This document shows, in pieces, positions 25,383-34,218 of a DNA stretch of 64,000 nt (position 1 is the stretch's first letter; each line of letters starts with the position of its first letter). The stretch is from an uncultured Bacteroidales bacterium (GTDB lineage: Bacteria > Bacteroidota > Bacteroidia > Bacteroidales > UBA932). The position numbers and the translations under genes are program-made. Below the pieces are notes generated by a model, which was not told the DNA's origin, searched no databases, and was given only the letters and a program-made list of their open reading frames with translations. Where the stretch lies: the NCBI GenBank assembly GCA_905235085.1, contig CAJOKD010000011.1:1-64000 (forward strand), written 5' to 3'.

Positions 25383-25970
25383 ATGAAAATCCTGTTCATC
25401 CACGGACTGGCCTCTTCCGGAGCCTACAAGATGGCTTCTACCCTCAGGATACTGATCAAGGGCAGCGAAGTCATCGCCCCCGACGTGCCGATCGACCCGG
25501 ACAGAGCCCTGACTCTCCTGGAAGGCATCTGCAGGGATGAGGATCCAGACCTTGTCGTCGGACTTTCACTCGGAGCTTTCTGGGCCCAGAAACTGCGCGG
25601 CCGGCGCAAGGTGCTCATCAATCCGGATTTCCACATATCCGTACTGCTCGGGAAGATGGAAGGGGAAGTCGAATATCTGTCCCCAAGGGCTGACGGAGCG
25701 AAGAGTTTCCTGGTCACCGAGGATATATGCGAAGGTTACCGGAAGCTGGAAAGGGACCAGTTCAAGGATATAGGTCCCGAAGAGATAACCCTTACCTGCG
25801 GAATATTCGCCGACAATGACGAACTGGTCGACTGCCGTCCGGAATTCGAGCTGCACTATCCAGGAAGAAGCCACGTCTATCCCGGCACTCACCTGCCGGA
25901 CTATCCACTAACCAAACGATATTTACTGCCAATCATCCTCGATGAAATTCTTGACCAACATATCCACTGA
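25383..25970 (+). CDS. YqiA/UPF0227-like alpha/beta-hydrolase esterase
   Basis: The 195-residue protein starts with the hydrolase strand MKILFIHGLASSGAYKM and contains the nucleophile elbow GLSLGAFWA (GxSxG). A late His in PGRSHVYPGTHLPD may complete the triad. The small size and the HGLASSGAYK start fit the YqiA/YcfP esterase family, which acts on short acyl or thioester substrates in vitro; its physiological role is unclear. It begins 2 bp after the HAD phosphatase stop and overlaps lplA by 29 bp, so the three genes are likely co-transcribed. Confidence 0.82.
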   Translation: MKILFIHGLASSGAYKMASTLRILIKGSEVIAPDVPIDPDRALTLLEGICRDEDPDLVVGLSLGAFWAQKLRGRRKVLINPDFHISVLLGKMEGEVEYLSPRADGAKSFLVTEDICEGYRKLERDQFKDIGPEEITLTCGIFADNDELVDCRPEFELHYPGRSHVYPGTHLPDYPLTKRYLLPIILDEILDQHIH

Positions 25971-26901
25971 TCCTTATTTCAACCTGGCTTTCGACGAATA
26001 TTGCCTGGAGAACGTCAGGGAGGAGGAACCGTATTTCTTCCTTTGGAGGAACCGTCCTTCCGTCATAGTAGGATTGAACCAGAACGTATTCTCGGAGGTG
26101 AACCTCGGCTATCTGGAAGAGCACGGGATAACCTTGGCGAGAAGGGTTACGGGTGGAGGCGCCGTATACCACGACCTCCAGAACCTGAATTATACTATAA
26201 TAGGCAAGGAGCCCTCTCCGGAGCCTATCGCCGAAGCGCTCAGGGCCCTCGGTGCCGATGTGGTGATGAGCGGCAGGAACGATATGTTCGTGGATGGAAA
26301 GAAGTGTTCAGGCTATGCCAGGAGGGTTTCGCACGGCAGGGAGATCATCCACGGGACCCTTATGTACGATGTAGACCTGGAGACTCTCACGCACGTGCTG
26401 GACGTTCCGGGATCGAAAATGCAGGCCAAAGGAATCGCTTCGGTCAAGAGCAGGGTCTGCAATCTGAAGGATTATCTGCCCGGATACGGCTCACTGGACG
26501 AATTGCAGGCGGAGCTGCAGGGAATACTCTCCGACGGAGCCGGGGAGATGGAACTGACTCCGGAAGACACAGGACATATAAGGCTGCTGGCCGAGACCAA
26601 ATTCGCGACCTGGGATTTCATTTACGGACACTCCCGAGAGGCTGATTTCATGAGGAAGGCAAAACTGCCCTGCGGAACGGTGGAGGCAACATTCAAACTT
26701 GATCGTGGCAGAATCTGCAGCCTGGCGTTTTATGGAGACTATCTCTTCGACTTACCCTCCGACGAACTCGCACGCAGACTTGAAGGGAAACGTTTCGAAG
26801 CTTCGGAGATCCTCAAAGTCCTGGAGGGAGCGGATGTTCCTTCATATTTCAAAGGAACTTCCGCTGAGGATCTTGTATCAGTCCTTTTCGGGCTTTCCTG
26901 A
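25942..26901 (+). CDS. lplA: lipoate-protein ligase A
   Basis: The 319-residue enzyme activates free lipoate with ATP and attaches it to a lysine of lipoyl domains such as that of the nearby E2. The catalytic domain shows the conserved LARRVTGGGAVYHDLQNLNYT and the nucleotide-site lysine region MFVDGKKCSGYARR. A C-terminal accessory domain (about 250-319) is present. It overlaps the YqiA-like gene by 29 bp in another frame. The 2-oxoacid dehydrogenase operon begins about 7 kb away on the other strand, which makes a lipoate-salvage role plausible. Confidence 0.92.
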   Translation: MKFLTNISTDPYFNLAFDEYCLENVREEEPYFFLWRNRPSVIVGLNQNVFSEVNLGYLEEHGITLARRVTGGGAVYHDLQNLNYTIIGKEPSPEPIAEALRALGADVVMSGRNDMFVDGKKCSGYARRVSHGREIIHGTLMYDVDLETLTHVLDVPGSKMQAKGIASVKSRVCNLKDYLPGYGSLDELQAELQGILSDGAGEMELTPEDTGHIRLLAETKFATWDFIYGHSREADFMRKAKLPCGTVEATFKLDRGRICSLAFYGDYLFDLPSDELARRLEGKRFEASEILKVLEGADVPSYFKGTSAEDLVSVLFGLS

Positions 26902-27250
26902 CATACAAACCAACGTGCTTATCACTCCACCGATAGGACACCACCAAGTCCACGCTATGTAAGCATTTCCGAACAGTTCCTTCTGGAACATAAGGCTGTT
27001 AGCCCTCTTCGCAGTCTCTCCGAAACGGTCCCCTATGTATCCATAGATTGTAATCGTCTTGGCATTATATAGCTTAGGAATGATCAGTGCAGCAACCAGA
27101 GTACCACCGAAGACTGCCCCGATCAGATTCATGACATACGTCAGGTTAGTGTTGAAACCAAGTTCCGGGGATCCTACGAAAGTCCCGGCACTGATCGCAG
27201 TACCGGTTGCGGAGATAGCCACCAGCCATCCCGGCATGGATCGGCCTGGT
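26878..27250 (-). pseudogene. sodium:solute symporter fragment with internal deletion
   Basis: The frame contains the N-terminal part of an SSS-family transporter (GRSMPGWLVAISATGTAISA, then TNLTYVMNLIGAVFGG and KTITIYGYIGDRFGETAKRA). After SLMFQ it jumps directly to what looks like the last membrane segment and tail (AYIAWTWWCPIGGVISTLVC). A complete transporter is about 450-600 residues, so most membrane helices and the start are missing. Upstream of GRSMPG the tracked ORF is out-of-frame sequence from an oxidoreductase fragment. The 3' end overlaps the end of lplA. This is a decayed gene. Confidence 0.72.
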
Positions 27251-27559
27251 AAGGTCCTGCTCGCGGAGCAGAAGGTCTCCGAGAATCCTGTGGCTTTCGC
27301 GTTTCCCTGAAACGTGGTATACCCACACCAGATGGGTACATTCCCAGTCTTCCTTATTGGCGAGGCGGTTCTTGCAATAAGAGAAAGTACTGTAGGCCAC
27401 GTACATTCCATAGTCCCTGATCTTCTCGGCATCTGCGATCTGATCATCGTTCATTCCGACTTCCCAGCACCAGTTGGCACGATGGACAGGCTCGACAGTC
27501 CAGTCTCCCAGATCGTCGAACCTCGTAGCCAGGACCATCAAGGAATCGTTCCTGTCCAC
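27244..27559 (-). pseudogene. C-terminal fragment of an FAD-dependent oxidoreductase
   Basis: The frame opens with a GTG right after the stop of the alcohol dehydrogenase and encodes sequence typical of the C-terminal half of Bacteroidota FAD_oxidored proteins: ANWCWEVGMNDDQIADAEKI, YSTFSYCKNRLANKEDW and YHVSGKRESHRILGDLLL. The flavin-binding N-terminus is missing. Similarity ends after LTRP, where a different frame picks up a symporter fragment, marking a deletion junction near 27244. It is not expected to make a working enzyme. Confidence 0.72.
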
Positions 27560-27562
27560 CTA

Positions 27563-28840
27563 TCAGAGCAGTTGGTCGGAGTGGGAGAGCAGGTATTCTT
27601 CGGCTTCTACGTTCCAAAGCCCGTTGTGAGCCTTGCAGATACGGTCGAGTTCGGCATATACAGGATTCGTCTTTCCTTTCTCGGCGAAATCTGCAATGGC
27701 CGTCAGAGGCATCTCTACGTGAGTATAGATAAGCTTCTTTCCACCCTTGATCTCAGGGAGATGGATAGTCGTCTCAGGGACCACGTTCAATCCGCCGATA
27801 TGGGTCACGAGTCCTGCAGGATCGAGTCCTTCGCTCATCATCTTGAGCCCTTCCTTCATATCGTCGGTATTGCCTCCGCTAGTTCCGACCACGTGGGTCA
27901 GGGCATAGTGGACGTTGTAGAAGTTGAAAGGAGCCTTGAAGTCGGAGCGTCCCGGGCCGGAGAAGAAGTTGAGGCAGCCATCGAATCCAAGGATATCGTC
28001 GGCCTGCTCGACTACCGCCGGTACCGGAGCCATTACCACCACTTCATCATATCCGGTTCCACCGGAAATCTCCTTGAGGGTGGCTACAGGGTCTTCCAGA
28101 TTCCCGGTATTGATGTACCTGAGGTCTATCCCCCTGGATGCTGCGAATTCAACCGGATAGAGGTCGGCGGCGCGGTCCAGGCGGGCCTGGTCGATGTCAG
28201 TCACGACGAAGAGGGACGGATGACGGTCCTCGCGATGGAGGACGTAATTGATCATAGCCAGTCCCATCGGGCCCACTCCGGCGAGAAGGGCCATCTTGCC
28301 GTTCTCCCGGATATCCATCTGGTGAACGTATGATCCTTGCTTGACGTGATAGCAGGCGTGGATGGCACCGATCACACAGGAAAGAGGCTCGCTGAGGGAG
28401 GCAGGATAGAATCCCGGACCGTTGTAAGGCAGGAGGCAGCCCATCTCCATCACTTCCCGAGGGATGATGATATAAGTGGCGTCGCCGCCGGCATAACGGT
28501 ATGAATAACCCGGAGCAGAAAGCAACCCTACAGGTCCGTCGGGATGGTTCATCGCAGGCTGTATGGAGAACTTGTCTCCCTCCTTGAACTGATCCTTCCA
28601 CTTCTCGCCGACCTTGATGATCCTGCCGGCGAACTCGTGACCCATTATGGTCGGGTTCTCAGCCACATTGTCAGGAATCCTCTTGTGGGCTGCACCTTGG
28701 TGGGCCACCTTCCAAGTGGACATACACAGGCTGTCGCTTATGACCTCCGCCAGGATTTCGTCATCCTTCATTTCAGGAAGCTCGAACTCCTCCAGCCTGA
28801 GGTCCTCGACACCATATAAACGTACTGCTTTTGTTTTCAT
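27563..28840 (-). CDS. zinc-dependent alcohol/polyol dehydrogenase, L-sorbose-1-phosphate reductase-like
   Basis: The 425-residue medium-chain dehydrogenase has an N-terminal GroES-like domain with the zinc-site GHEFAG motif and a Rossmann domain with the nucleotide-binding GVGPMGLAMINYVL. The long insertion before the Rossmann domain (about 175-185) and the ending YTHVEMPLTAI fit the SorE-like group that reduces sugar-phosphate ketoses, but specificity is uncertain. It follows the fused E1 gene by 22 bp and is the last intact gene of the 2-oxoacid dehydrogenase operon. Immediately downstream lies gene debris. Confidence 0.85.
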   Translation of the reverse strand: MKTKAVRLYGVEDLRLEEFELPEMKDDEILAEVISDSLCMSTWKVAHQGAAHKRIPDNVAENPTIMGHEFAGRIIKVGEKWKDQFKEGDKFSIQPAMNHPDGPVGLLSAPGYSYRYAGGDATYIIIPREVMEMGCLLPYNGPGFYPASLSEPLSCVIGAIHACYHVKQGSYVHQMDIRENGKMALLAGVGPMGLAMINYVLHREDRHPSLFVVTDIDQARLDRAADLYPVEFAASRGIDLRYINTGNLEDPVATLKEISGGTGYDEVVVMAPVPAVVEQADDILGFDGCLNFFSGPGRSDFKAPFNFYNVHYALTHVVGTSGGNTDDMKEGLKMMSEGLDPAGLVTHIGGLNVVPETTIHLPEIKGGKKLIYTHVEMPLTAIADFAEKGKTNPVYAELDRICKAHNGLWNVEAEEYLLSHSDQLL

Positions 28841-28862
28841 TGCTTCGGATTTTTATTCATTA

Positions 28863-31346
28863 CTACACTCCCCTGCCGGCACGGATGATCTGCTGTGCAG
28901 TCGTCTGGTTGCTTGAAGGGACATAATCCTTGAGCGGGACGATCTTCTCGTTGATCGCATCCAGGAACCAGGATGGCTGAGGGAAGAAGGACTCCTCAAG
29001 TTCGTGGCAAGGGGTGATCCAGTTGCGGGAACCCAGTACCACAGGGGCGGCATCCAGGTCGTCGAAGGCCATTTCAGTGATGTTGGCCGCAAGGTCGTTG
29101 AGGTACGATCCGCGGGCGCAGGCATCTCCGGCAATGATGATACGGCCTGTCTTCTTGACCGACTCGAGCACCTTTCCGTAATTGAAAGGAACCAGGGAAC
29201 GGGCGTCGATGACCTCGGCTTCCATTCCGTACTTCTCCTTCAGCAGGTCGGCTGCCTCGAGGGCACGGTACAATGTGGCACCGATGGAGAGGAAGGTGAT
29301 ATCCTTGCCTTCCCTCTTGATGTCCGGCTCACCGATAGGAATCTCGTAATATCCCTCAGGTACTCCACCCTGATGGAACATTTCGCCCTTGTCGTATATC
29401 CTCTGGCTCTCGAAGAAGATGACCGGGTCGGTACCCTGGAGTGCGGAGTTCATGAGACCCTTGGCATCGTACGGGGTTGCAGGGAAGCAGACCTTGAGGC
29501 CTGGTATATGCGTGCACAGCGATGTCCAGTCCTGAGAGTGCTGGGCGCCGTATTTGGATCCTACGGAAACCCTGACGACCACCGGCATCTTTAGGATATT
29601 GCCGGACATCGCCTGCCACTTCGGGAGCTGGTTGAATATCTCGTCTCCGCAGCAACCGAGGAAATCGCAGTACATAATCTCAGGGATAACCCTTCCTCCG
29701 CACATCGCATATCCGATAGCCGTGCCGATGATGGCGGCCTCGGCGATAGGAGAGTTGAACAGGCGGTGATACGGCAGGGCTTCGGTAAGGCCGCGGTATA
29801 CGGCGAAAGCACCACCCCACTCACGGTTCTCCTCACCGTATGCGATGAGGGAAGCATCCTTGTAGAAACGGTCCACGATAGCCTCGAAAAGACCGTCCTT
29901 GATGTTGTATACCTTCATCTTGCTGACCGGTTTCCCGTCCTTGTCGAGATAGAATCTCTCCTTGCCGGCGATTTGCTTGACGCGAGGATTCTCCTCGAGC
30001 GGCATCAGCACGTCAGGCTTGGCATCGCTCAGGGAATCGATGCTCTGGTTGGAGAACATCATATCACCCAGAAGCTCGTCCTTGTCCTTGAGGTCCATCC
30101 TCGGAGAAAGGTCGAAATCGATAGCCAGTTTGTAGCACTCGAATATATTGGCGTTGACATCGTTGCGGATGGCGTCGAGGTCGGCCTGGCTCACGAGTCC
30201 TGCCTCCTTGAGTTTCTCTCCGAAGGCTACGATGCAGTCTTCCTTCTCCCAGGCTGCGATCTCCTCCTTTGTACGGTAAGAGCTCTGGTCGCTTGGGGAG
30301 TGTCCTGAATAGCGGTAGGTCACGACATCCAGAAGAGCCGGACCCTTCTTGTCGAGAAGGTATGCCTTCTTGCGCTCGAAAGCATCGATGACAGCGAGAG
30401 GATTGTATCCATCCACCCTTTCCGCGTTCATCGCATCTGCCTTGAAGCCCGAGCCCAGACGTGCAGGGAACGTATATCCCATCGTCTCGCCCTTGGTCTG
30501 GCCACCCATCGCATACTGGTTGTCCATCACGTTGAAGAGGACTGGCAGGCCACCCTTCATATCACCTTCCCAGAGCGTGTTGAACTGGTCCATCGAAGCG
30601 AAAGTCATACCTTCGAGGACAGGTCCGCGGGCCATTGCGCCATCTCCGAGATTTGCCACGACTATACCCTTCTTGCGGTTGACCTTCTTGAACAGGGCGG
30701 CACCCACTGCGATAGAACCTGAACCACCGACTATGGCATTGTTCGGATAGATGCCGAAAGGAGTGAAGAACGTGTGCATCGAACCTCCGAGGCCCTTGTT
30801 GAAGCCGGTAGTGCGCGCGAATATCTCGGCCATCGCACCATAGAGGAGGAAGCGGATTCCGAGTTCCTTGACATCCTTGCCGGAATATGCTTTCTTGGCT
30901 ACGTCCAGGGTCGCTCCGTCCCAGAAATCCTCCATTACTTTCTGAAGCTCGGCATCAGGCAGTATCTGGATGGACCTGAGTCCCTTGGCAAGGATCTCTC
31001 CGTGCGAACGGTGGCTTCCGAATATGAAATCGTCGGTGTCGAGCGCATAGGCCATACCGACAGCGGCGGCTTCCTGTCCTGCCGAAAGATGGGCCGGTCC
31101 AGGATTGTTGTAAGCTACATCGTGATATCCACCCATGGTCTTGACCGAATTGAGCATAGTCTCGAATTCGCGGATATATGACATATCGCGATAGATGCGG
31201 AGGAGGTCCTCCTTGGTATAATGTCCTCCTTCGATTTCTTCCTTCACCGTCTTTTTGTACTGCATCACCGGAATCTCAGGGAGCTTCAGAACGTGCTCCT
31301 CAGGACGCAGTGTCTCGTTGGGATCGATGTAAAGTGCTTTTGGCAT
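28863..31346 (-). CDS. 2-oxoacid dehydrogenase E1, alpha and beta subunits fused
   Basis: The 827-residue protein joins the E1-alpha part (about 35-440) and the E1-beta part (about 480-810) of a thiamine-diphosphate 2-oxoacid dehydrogenase. The alpha part has the ThDP motif VVANLGDGAMARGPVLEG with the later VMDNQYAMGG. The beta part has AAIIGTAIGYAMCGGRVIPE and the C-terminal transketolase-like domain with VIDARSLVPFNYGKVLESV. The complex oxidatively decarboxylates pyruvate, a branched-chain oxoacid or acetoin; the substrate cannot be fixed from sequence. It follows the E3 gene by 21 bp. A fused E1 of this type occurs in Bacteroidota. Confidence 0.92.
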   Translation of the reverse strand: MPKALYIDPNETLRPEEHVLKLPEIPVMQYKKTVKEEIEGGHYTKEDLLRIYRDMSYIREFETMLNSVKTMGGYHDVAYNNPGPAHLSAGQEAAAVGMAYALDTDDFIFGSHRSHGEILAKGLRSIQILPDAELQKVMEDFWDGATLDVAKKAYSGKDVKELGIRFLLYGAMAEIFARTTGFNKGLGGSMHTFFTPFGIYPNNAIVGGSGSIAVGAALFKKVNRKKGIVVANLGDGAMARGPVLEGMTFASMDQFNTLWEGDMKGGLPVLFNVMDNQYAMGGQTKGETMGYTFPARLGSGFKADAMNAERVDGYNPLAVIDAFERKKAYLLDKKGPALLDVVTYRYSGHSPSDQSSYRTKEEIAAWEKEDCIVAFGEKLKEAGLVSQADLDAIRNDVNANIFECYKLAIDFDLSPRMDLKDKDELLGDMMFSNQSIDSLSDAKPDVLMPLEENPRVKQIAGKERFYLDKDGKPVSKMKVYNIKDGLFEAIVDRFYKDASLIAYGEENREWGGAFAVYRGLTEALPYHRLFNSPIAEAAIIGTAIGYAMCGGRVIPEIMYCDFLGCCGDEIFNQLPKWQAMSGNILKMPVVVRVSVGSKYGAQHSQDWTSLCTHIPGLKVCFPATPYDAKGLMNSALQGTDPVIFFESQRIYDKGEMFHQGGVPEGYYEIPIGEPDIKREGKDITFLSIGATLYRALEAADLLKEKYGMEAEVIDARSLVPFNYGKVLESVKKTGRIIIAGDACARGSYLNDLAANITEMAFDDLDAAPVVLGSRNWITPCHELEESFFPQPSWFLDAINEKIVPLKDYVPSSNQTTAQQIIRAGRGV

Positions 31347-31367
31347 ATCGTTGTTGTTTATTTGGTT

Positions 31368-32753
31368 TTACTTGATTGAAAAAGCGACCTCCTTGATGAT
31401 CTCGGAAACGGTCGGATGAGGGAAGACTATCTCCCTGAGCTGTTCAAGAGTCATTTCAGTCTCTATGGCGATGCATCCGCTCTGGATGATTTCGGAACAA
31501 GGATTGCCGAGCATATGCATTCCGAGGACCTCGTGATGCTTCTTTCCTACGATGATCTTGCATATCCCTTCGCCTCCTTCATTCTCAGCCACGAACCGGC
31601 CTGAGAAAGCCATCGGAAGCTTGACCACTGAATATTCCTTGCCGGAAGCAGCCGCCTGTTCCTCGGTAAGTCCGACTCCGGCGACCTCAGGGTTGGTATA
31701 AACGATTCCAGGGATGGCATCGTAACGCATATGGTCTTCCTTCCCGAGTATGTTGTTGACTGCTACCTCACCCTCGCGGCTCGCGGTATGGGCGAGCATC
31801 GAGAAACCGGTGACATCTCCGGCCGCATAGATGCCAGGGATATTGGTGCGCATCCTGTCATCCACCTTGATGCCGACCGGCTTTCCGGCCTTGTTCTCGA
31901 GGAATGCCACGCCGATATTCTCCAGGCCGAAGCCCTGAAGGTTGGCCCTGCGGCCTACGGAAACCAGGATCTTGTCGCCGGACACTCTCTGTACGTTGCC
32001 GTCCGGATCCTCATATACCACCGTATTCCCTTCAATGCCGGTTACCTTGCTCCTGAGGCAGAAAGTGACGCCCTTCTTGGCGTATATCTTCTGAAGCAGG
32101 GAACTGATCTCGTCGTCAAGCGGGCCAAGGATCTTGGGGAGCATCTCGATCACGGTAACCTTCGTGCCGAGGGTGCTGTAGAATGCGGCGAACTCCATTC
32201 CGATGACTCCGCCTCCGATGACTACCAGTTCCTCCGGCCTTTCCTCGAGAGAAAGGATCTCACGGTTGGTAACTATGACGTCGCCTGCTTCCTTGAGGCC
32301 GGGGAAAGGAGGGACTGCAGCTTCGGAACCGGTGCAGACCAGGAGGTTGCGGCCGACATATTCCTGTCCGGCGGCCTCCACGTGGATGCCCTCGGAATCT
32401 CGTCTGAGGATATTCGCGCTTTCAGCGACGACTTCCACGCCGTTGCCTCTCATCGCAGCCTTCACTCCACCTACGAGCTTCTTGACTACCTTGTTCTTGC
32501 GGGCTACGATTTCGCCGTACTTGAACTCTGGCTCCGCTGAATAGACACCGTAATGGTCGCCCGTCTTGGCGTAGTTGTATACCTTGGCGCTATACAGAAG
32601 GGTCTTGGTCGGGATGCAGCCTTCGTTGAGGCATACACCTCCCAGGGACTTCCTTTCGAAAAGAACCACTTTCAAGCCAGCCGCGCCGGCCCTTTCGGCA
32701 GCCACGTATCCGCCGGGGCCGCCGCCGATAATCATAAGATCGTACATTGCCAT
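31368..32753 (-). CDS. lpdA: dihydrolipoyl dehydrogenase (E3)
   Basis: E3 reoxidises the dihydrolipoyl arm of E2 using FAD and NAD+. The 461-residue protein has the FAD-binding IIGGGPGGYVAAERAG, the redox-active disulfide motif GGVCLNEGCIPTKTLL, the NAD-binding IGGGVIGMEFAAFYSTLG and the C-terminal dimer interface with the His-Glu pair region AIETEMTLEQLREIVFPHPT. It sits 18 bp downstream of E2 and 21 bp upstream of E1, as expected for a dedicated complex operon. Confidence 0.96.
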   Translation of the reverse strand: MAMYDLMIIGGGPGGYVAAERAGAAGLKVVLFERKSLGGVCLNEGCIPTKTLLYSAKVYNYAKTGDHYGVYSAEPEFKYGEIVARKNKVVKKLVGGVKAAMRGNGVEVVAESANILRRDSEGIHVEAAGQEYVGRNLLVCTGSEAAVPPFPGLKEAGDVIVTNREILSLEERPEELVVIGGGVIGMEFAAFYSTLGTKVTVIEMLPKILGPLDDEISSLLQKIYAKKGVTFCLRSKVTGIEGNTVVYEDPDGNVQRVSGDKILVSVGRRANLQGFGLENIGVAFLENKAGKPVGIKVDDRMRTNIPGIYAAGDVTGFSMLAHTASREGEVAVNNILGKEDHMRYDAIPGIVYTNPEVAGVGLTEEQAAASGKEYSVVKLPMAFSGRFVAENEGGEGICKIIVGKKHHEVLGMHMLGNPCSEIIQSGCIAIETEMTLEQLREIVFPHPTVSEIIKEVAFSIK

Positions 32754-32771
32754 ATCGTTTTATTTTCAGAT

Positions 32772-34103
32772 TCAGAATTCAACATCGAGAGTCTCTATCT
32801 CGACGGCCACCTGCTTGAGGAAGCGAGTGGCTTCTCCGCCGTCGAGTGCCCTGTGGTCATAGGTCAGCGACAGGCCGAGATAAGGCACGAAGGCGATCAC
32901 TCCGCCGCCGATATCCTTCGGACGAGGGACTATCGTACCGACTCCGAGTATACCGCTCTGCGGGATGTTGATGACCGGAGTGAACCACTCCACTCCGAAA
33001 CCTCCGAGATTGGACACCGTGAACGATGCCGCCTCCGATGAAAGCAGGTCAGGATTGATGCTTCCCTTCTTGCAGTCGTCGGCAACCTTCTTGAGCGCCT
33101 TGCTCAGAGCGATGATGTCCAGTTTCTCGGCGTGAGGGATGCAAGGAACCATAAGCCCCCTTTCGGTATCGACGGCGCAACCGAGGTTGACGGTATTGAA
33201 TATCCTCATGGAATCCCCTAGACAGTGGGAATTGACCTTCGGGAATTTCTGCAGGGCCTTGATGACGGCGTAGCACACGAAGTCGTTGATGGTGATGTTC
33301 GCATCGATCTTTCCCTCTTCCAGGGCCCTCTTGGCTTTCTTGCGGAGAGCCTGGATGGTCCTTGCATCAGCGCCGAGCATATGGGTGAGCTGGGCGGAGT
33401 TCTGCAGGGAATTGAACATCGATTTCGCGATGAGCTTGCGCATATTGGACATCTTCTCCACCGTGAAGTCTCCGTCCGTGGTCTGTGCAGGAGTCCATTC
33501 CTTGAGGTCGGATCCCTTGACCATCCCACCGGGGCCGGATCCGCGGAGAGGAGCCTGCCATCCACCTGCGCCGGCTATCGACTTGGCAAGGCCGGACAGA
33601 GGTGCGCCCTGGGCTGCTTCGATGTCACGTGCGATTACCCTGCCGCCAGGACCGGATCCTGCCACCAGTTCCGGATCGATTCCTTTCTCGCGGGCAAGTT
33701 TCCTTGCTCTTGGCGAGACCGGAGCTCCGGGTACGGCTGCAGCAGCACCGAACTCAGGCTCGGCAGCATCCACCTGCGCTTCTTCCACGGCCTGTGCCGG
33801 TTCTGTCCCGGAAGGAGACGGAGCCGCTGATTCGGATGAAGGGGCGAACTCCTCGAAAGACTCGCCGGGCTCACCGATGACCATAACGTTGGAAAGGCAA
33901 GGAATCTCATCGTTCTCGCTATAGAAGCAAGCCAGGACGGTACCCTCTACCTTTGACTCTTCATCGAAAGACGCCTTGTCTGTCTCATAACTGAACAAGA
34001 CGTCGCCCACTGCCACCTTGTCACCTACCTTCTTCTTGAATTCCGTAACTATGCAGCTCTCAACAGACTGTCCCTGACGGGGCATTATAACAACTTGTGC
34101 CAT
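32772..34103 (-). CDS. 2-oxoacid dehydrogenase E2 (dihydrolipoamide acyltransferase)
   Basis: The 443-residue core protein has an N-terminal lipoyl domain with the lipoylated Lys in YETDKASFDEE, an Ala/Pro/Glu linker, a peripheral-subunit-binding domain (SPRARKLAREKGIDPELV to GSGPGGRVIARDI), a second PSBD-like unit (SGLAKSIAGAGGWQAP to GSGPGGMVKGSDL), and the catalytic acyltransferase domain ending in DHRALDGGEATRFL, which carries the active-site His. It is the first gene of the E2-E3-E1-ADH operon, divergent from transketolase. LplA, encoded in the window, could lipoylate it. Confidence 0.94.
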   Translation of the reverse strand: MAQVVIMPRQGQSVESCIVTEFKKKVGDKVAVGDVLFSYETDKASFDEESKVEGTVLACFYSENDEIPCLSNVMVIGEPGESFEEFAPSSESAAPSPSGTEPAQAVEEAQVDAAEPEFGAAAAVPGAPVSPRARKLAREKGIDPELVAGSGPGGRVIARDIEAAQGAPLSGLAKSIAGAGGWQAPLRGSGPGGMVKGSDLKEWTPAQTTDGDFTVEKMSNMRKLIAKSMFNSLQNSAQLTHMLGADARTIQALRKKAKRALEEGKIDANITINDFVCYAVIKALQKFPKVNSHCLGDSMRIFNTVNLGCAVDTERGLMVPCIPHAEKLDIIALSKALKKVADDCKKGSINPDLLSSEAASFTVSNLGGFGVEWFTPVINIPQSGILGVGTIVPRPKDIGGGVIAFVPYLGLSLTYDHRALDGGEATRFLKQVAVEIETLDVEF

Positions 34104-34124
34104 TTATAAAAGATTTAATCATTA

Positions 34125-34132
34125 CAAAGTTA
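34125..34132 (-). promoter_or_regulatory. predicted -7 box of the E2-E3-E1 operon
   Basis: On the minus strand TAACTTTG (34132 to 34125) matches TAnnTTTG and lies 21 bp before the E2 ATG. No clear -33 TTG is present at 19-20 bp. Confidence 0.5.
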
Positions 34133-34159
34133 AAATTTCTATCTGAGATAAAAAAGGCT

Positions 34160-34167
34160 TATATTTG
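34160..34167 (+). promoter_or_regulatory. predicted -7 box of the transketolase genes
   Basis: TATATTTG matches TAnnTTTG. An ATG at 34173 follows after 5 nt and opens a 13-codon leader frame. The -33 region is only T-rich. Confidence 0.5.
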
Positions 34168-34172
34168 TACGA

Positions 34173-34214
34173 ATGATGAGAAAAAGCATAAATCAAATTC
34201 AAAATATCAAATAA
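34173..34214 (+). other. possible 13-residue leader ORF before transketolase
   Basis: ATG ATG AGA ... AAA TAA encodes MMRKSINQIQNIK and ends 4 nt before the transketolase ATG (TAA-AGAA-ATG). It starts 5 nt after the -7 box, so it may be translated from a leaderless transcript. It could be chance in AT-rich leader DNA. Confidence 0.3.
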
Positions 34215-34218
34215 AGAA

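Noticed and set aside
27314-28333. 339-residue plus-strand ORF
   Set aside because: Antisense to the alcohol dehydrogenase and the FAD fragment, with no recognisable domain.
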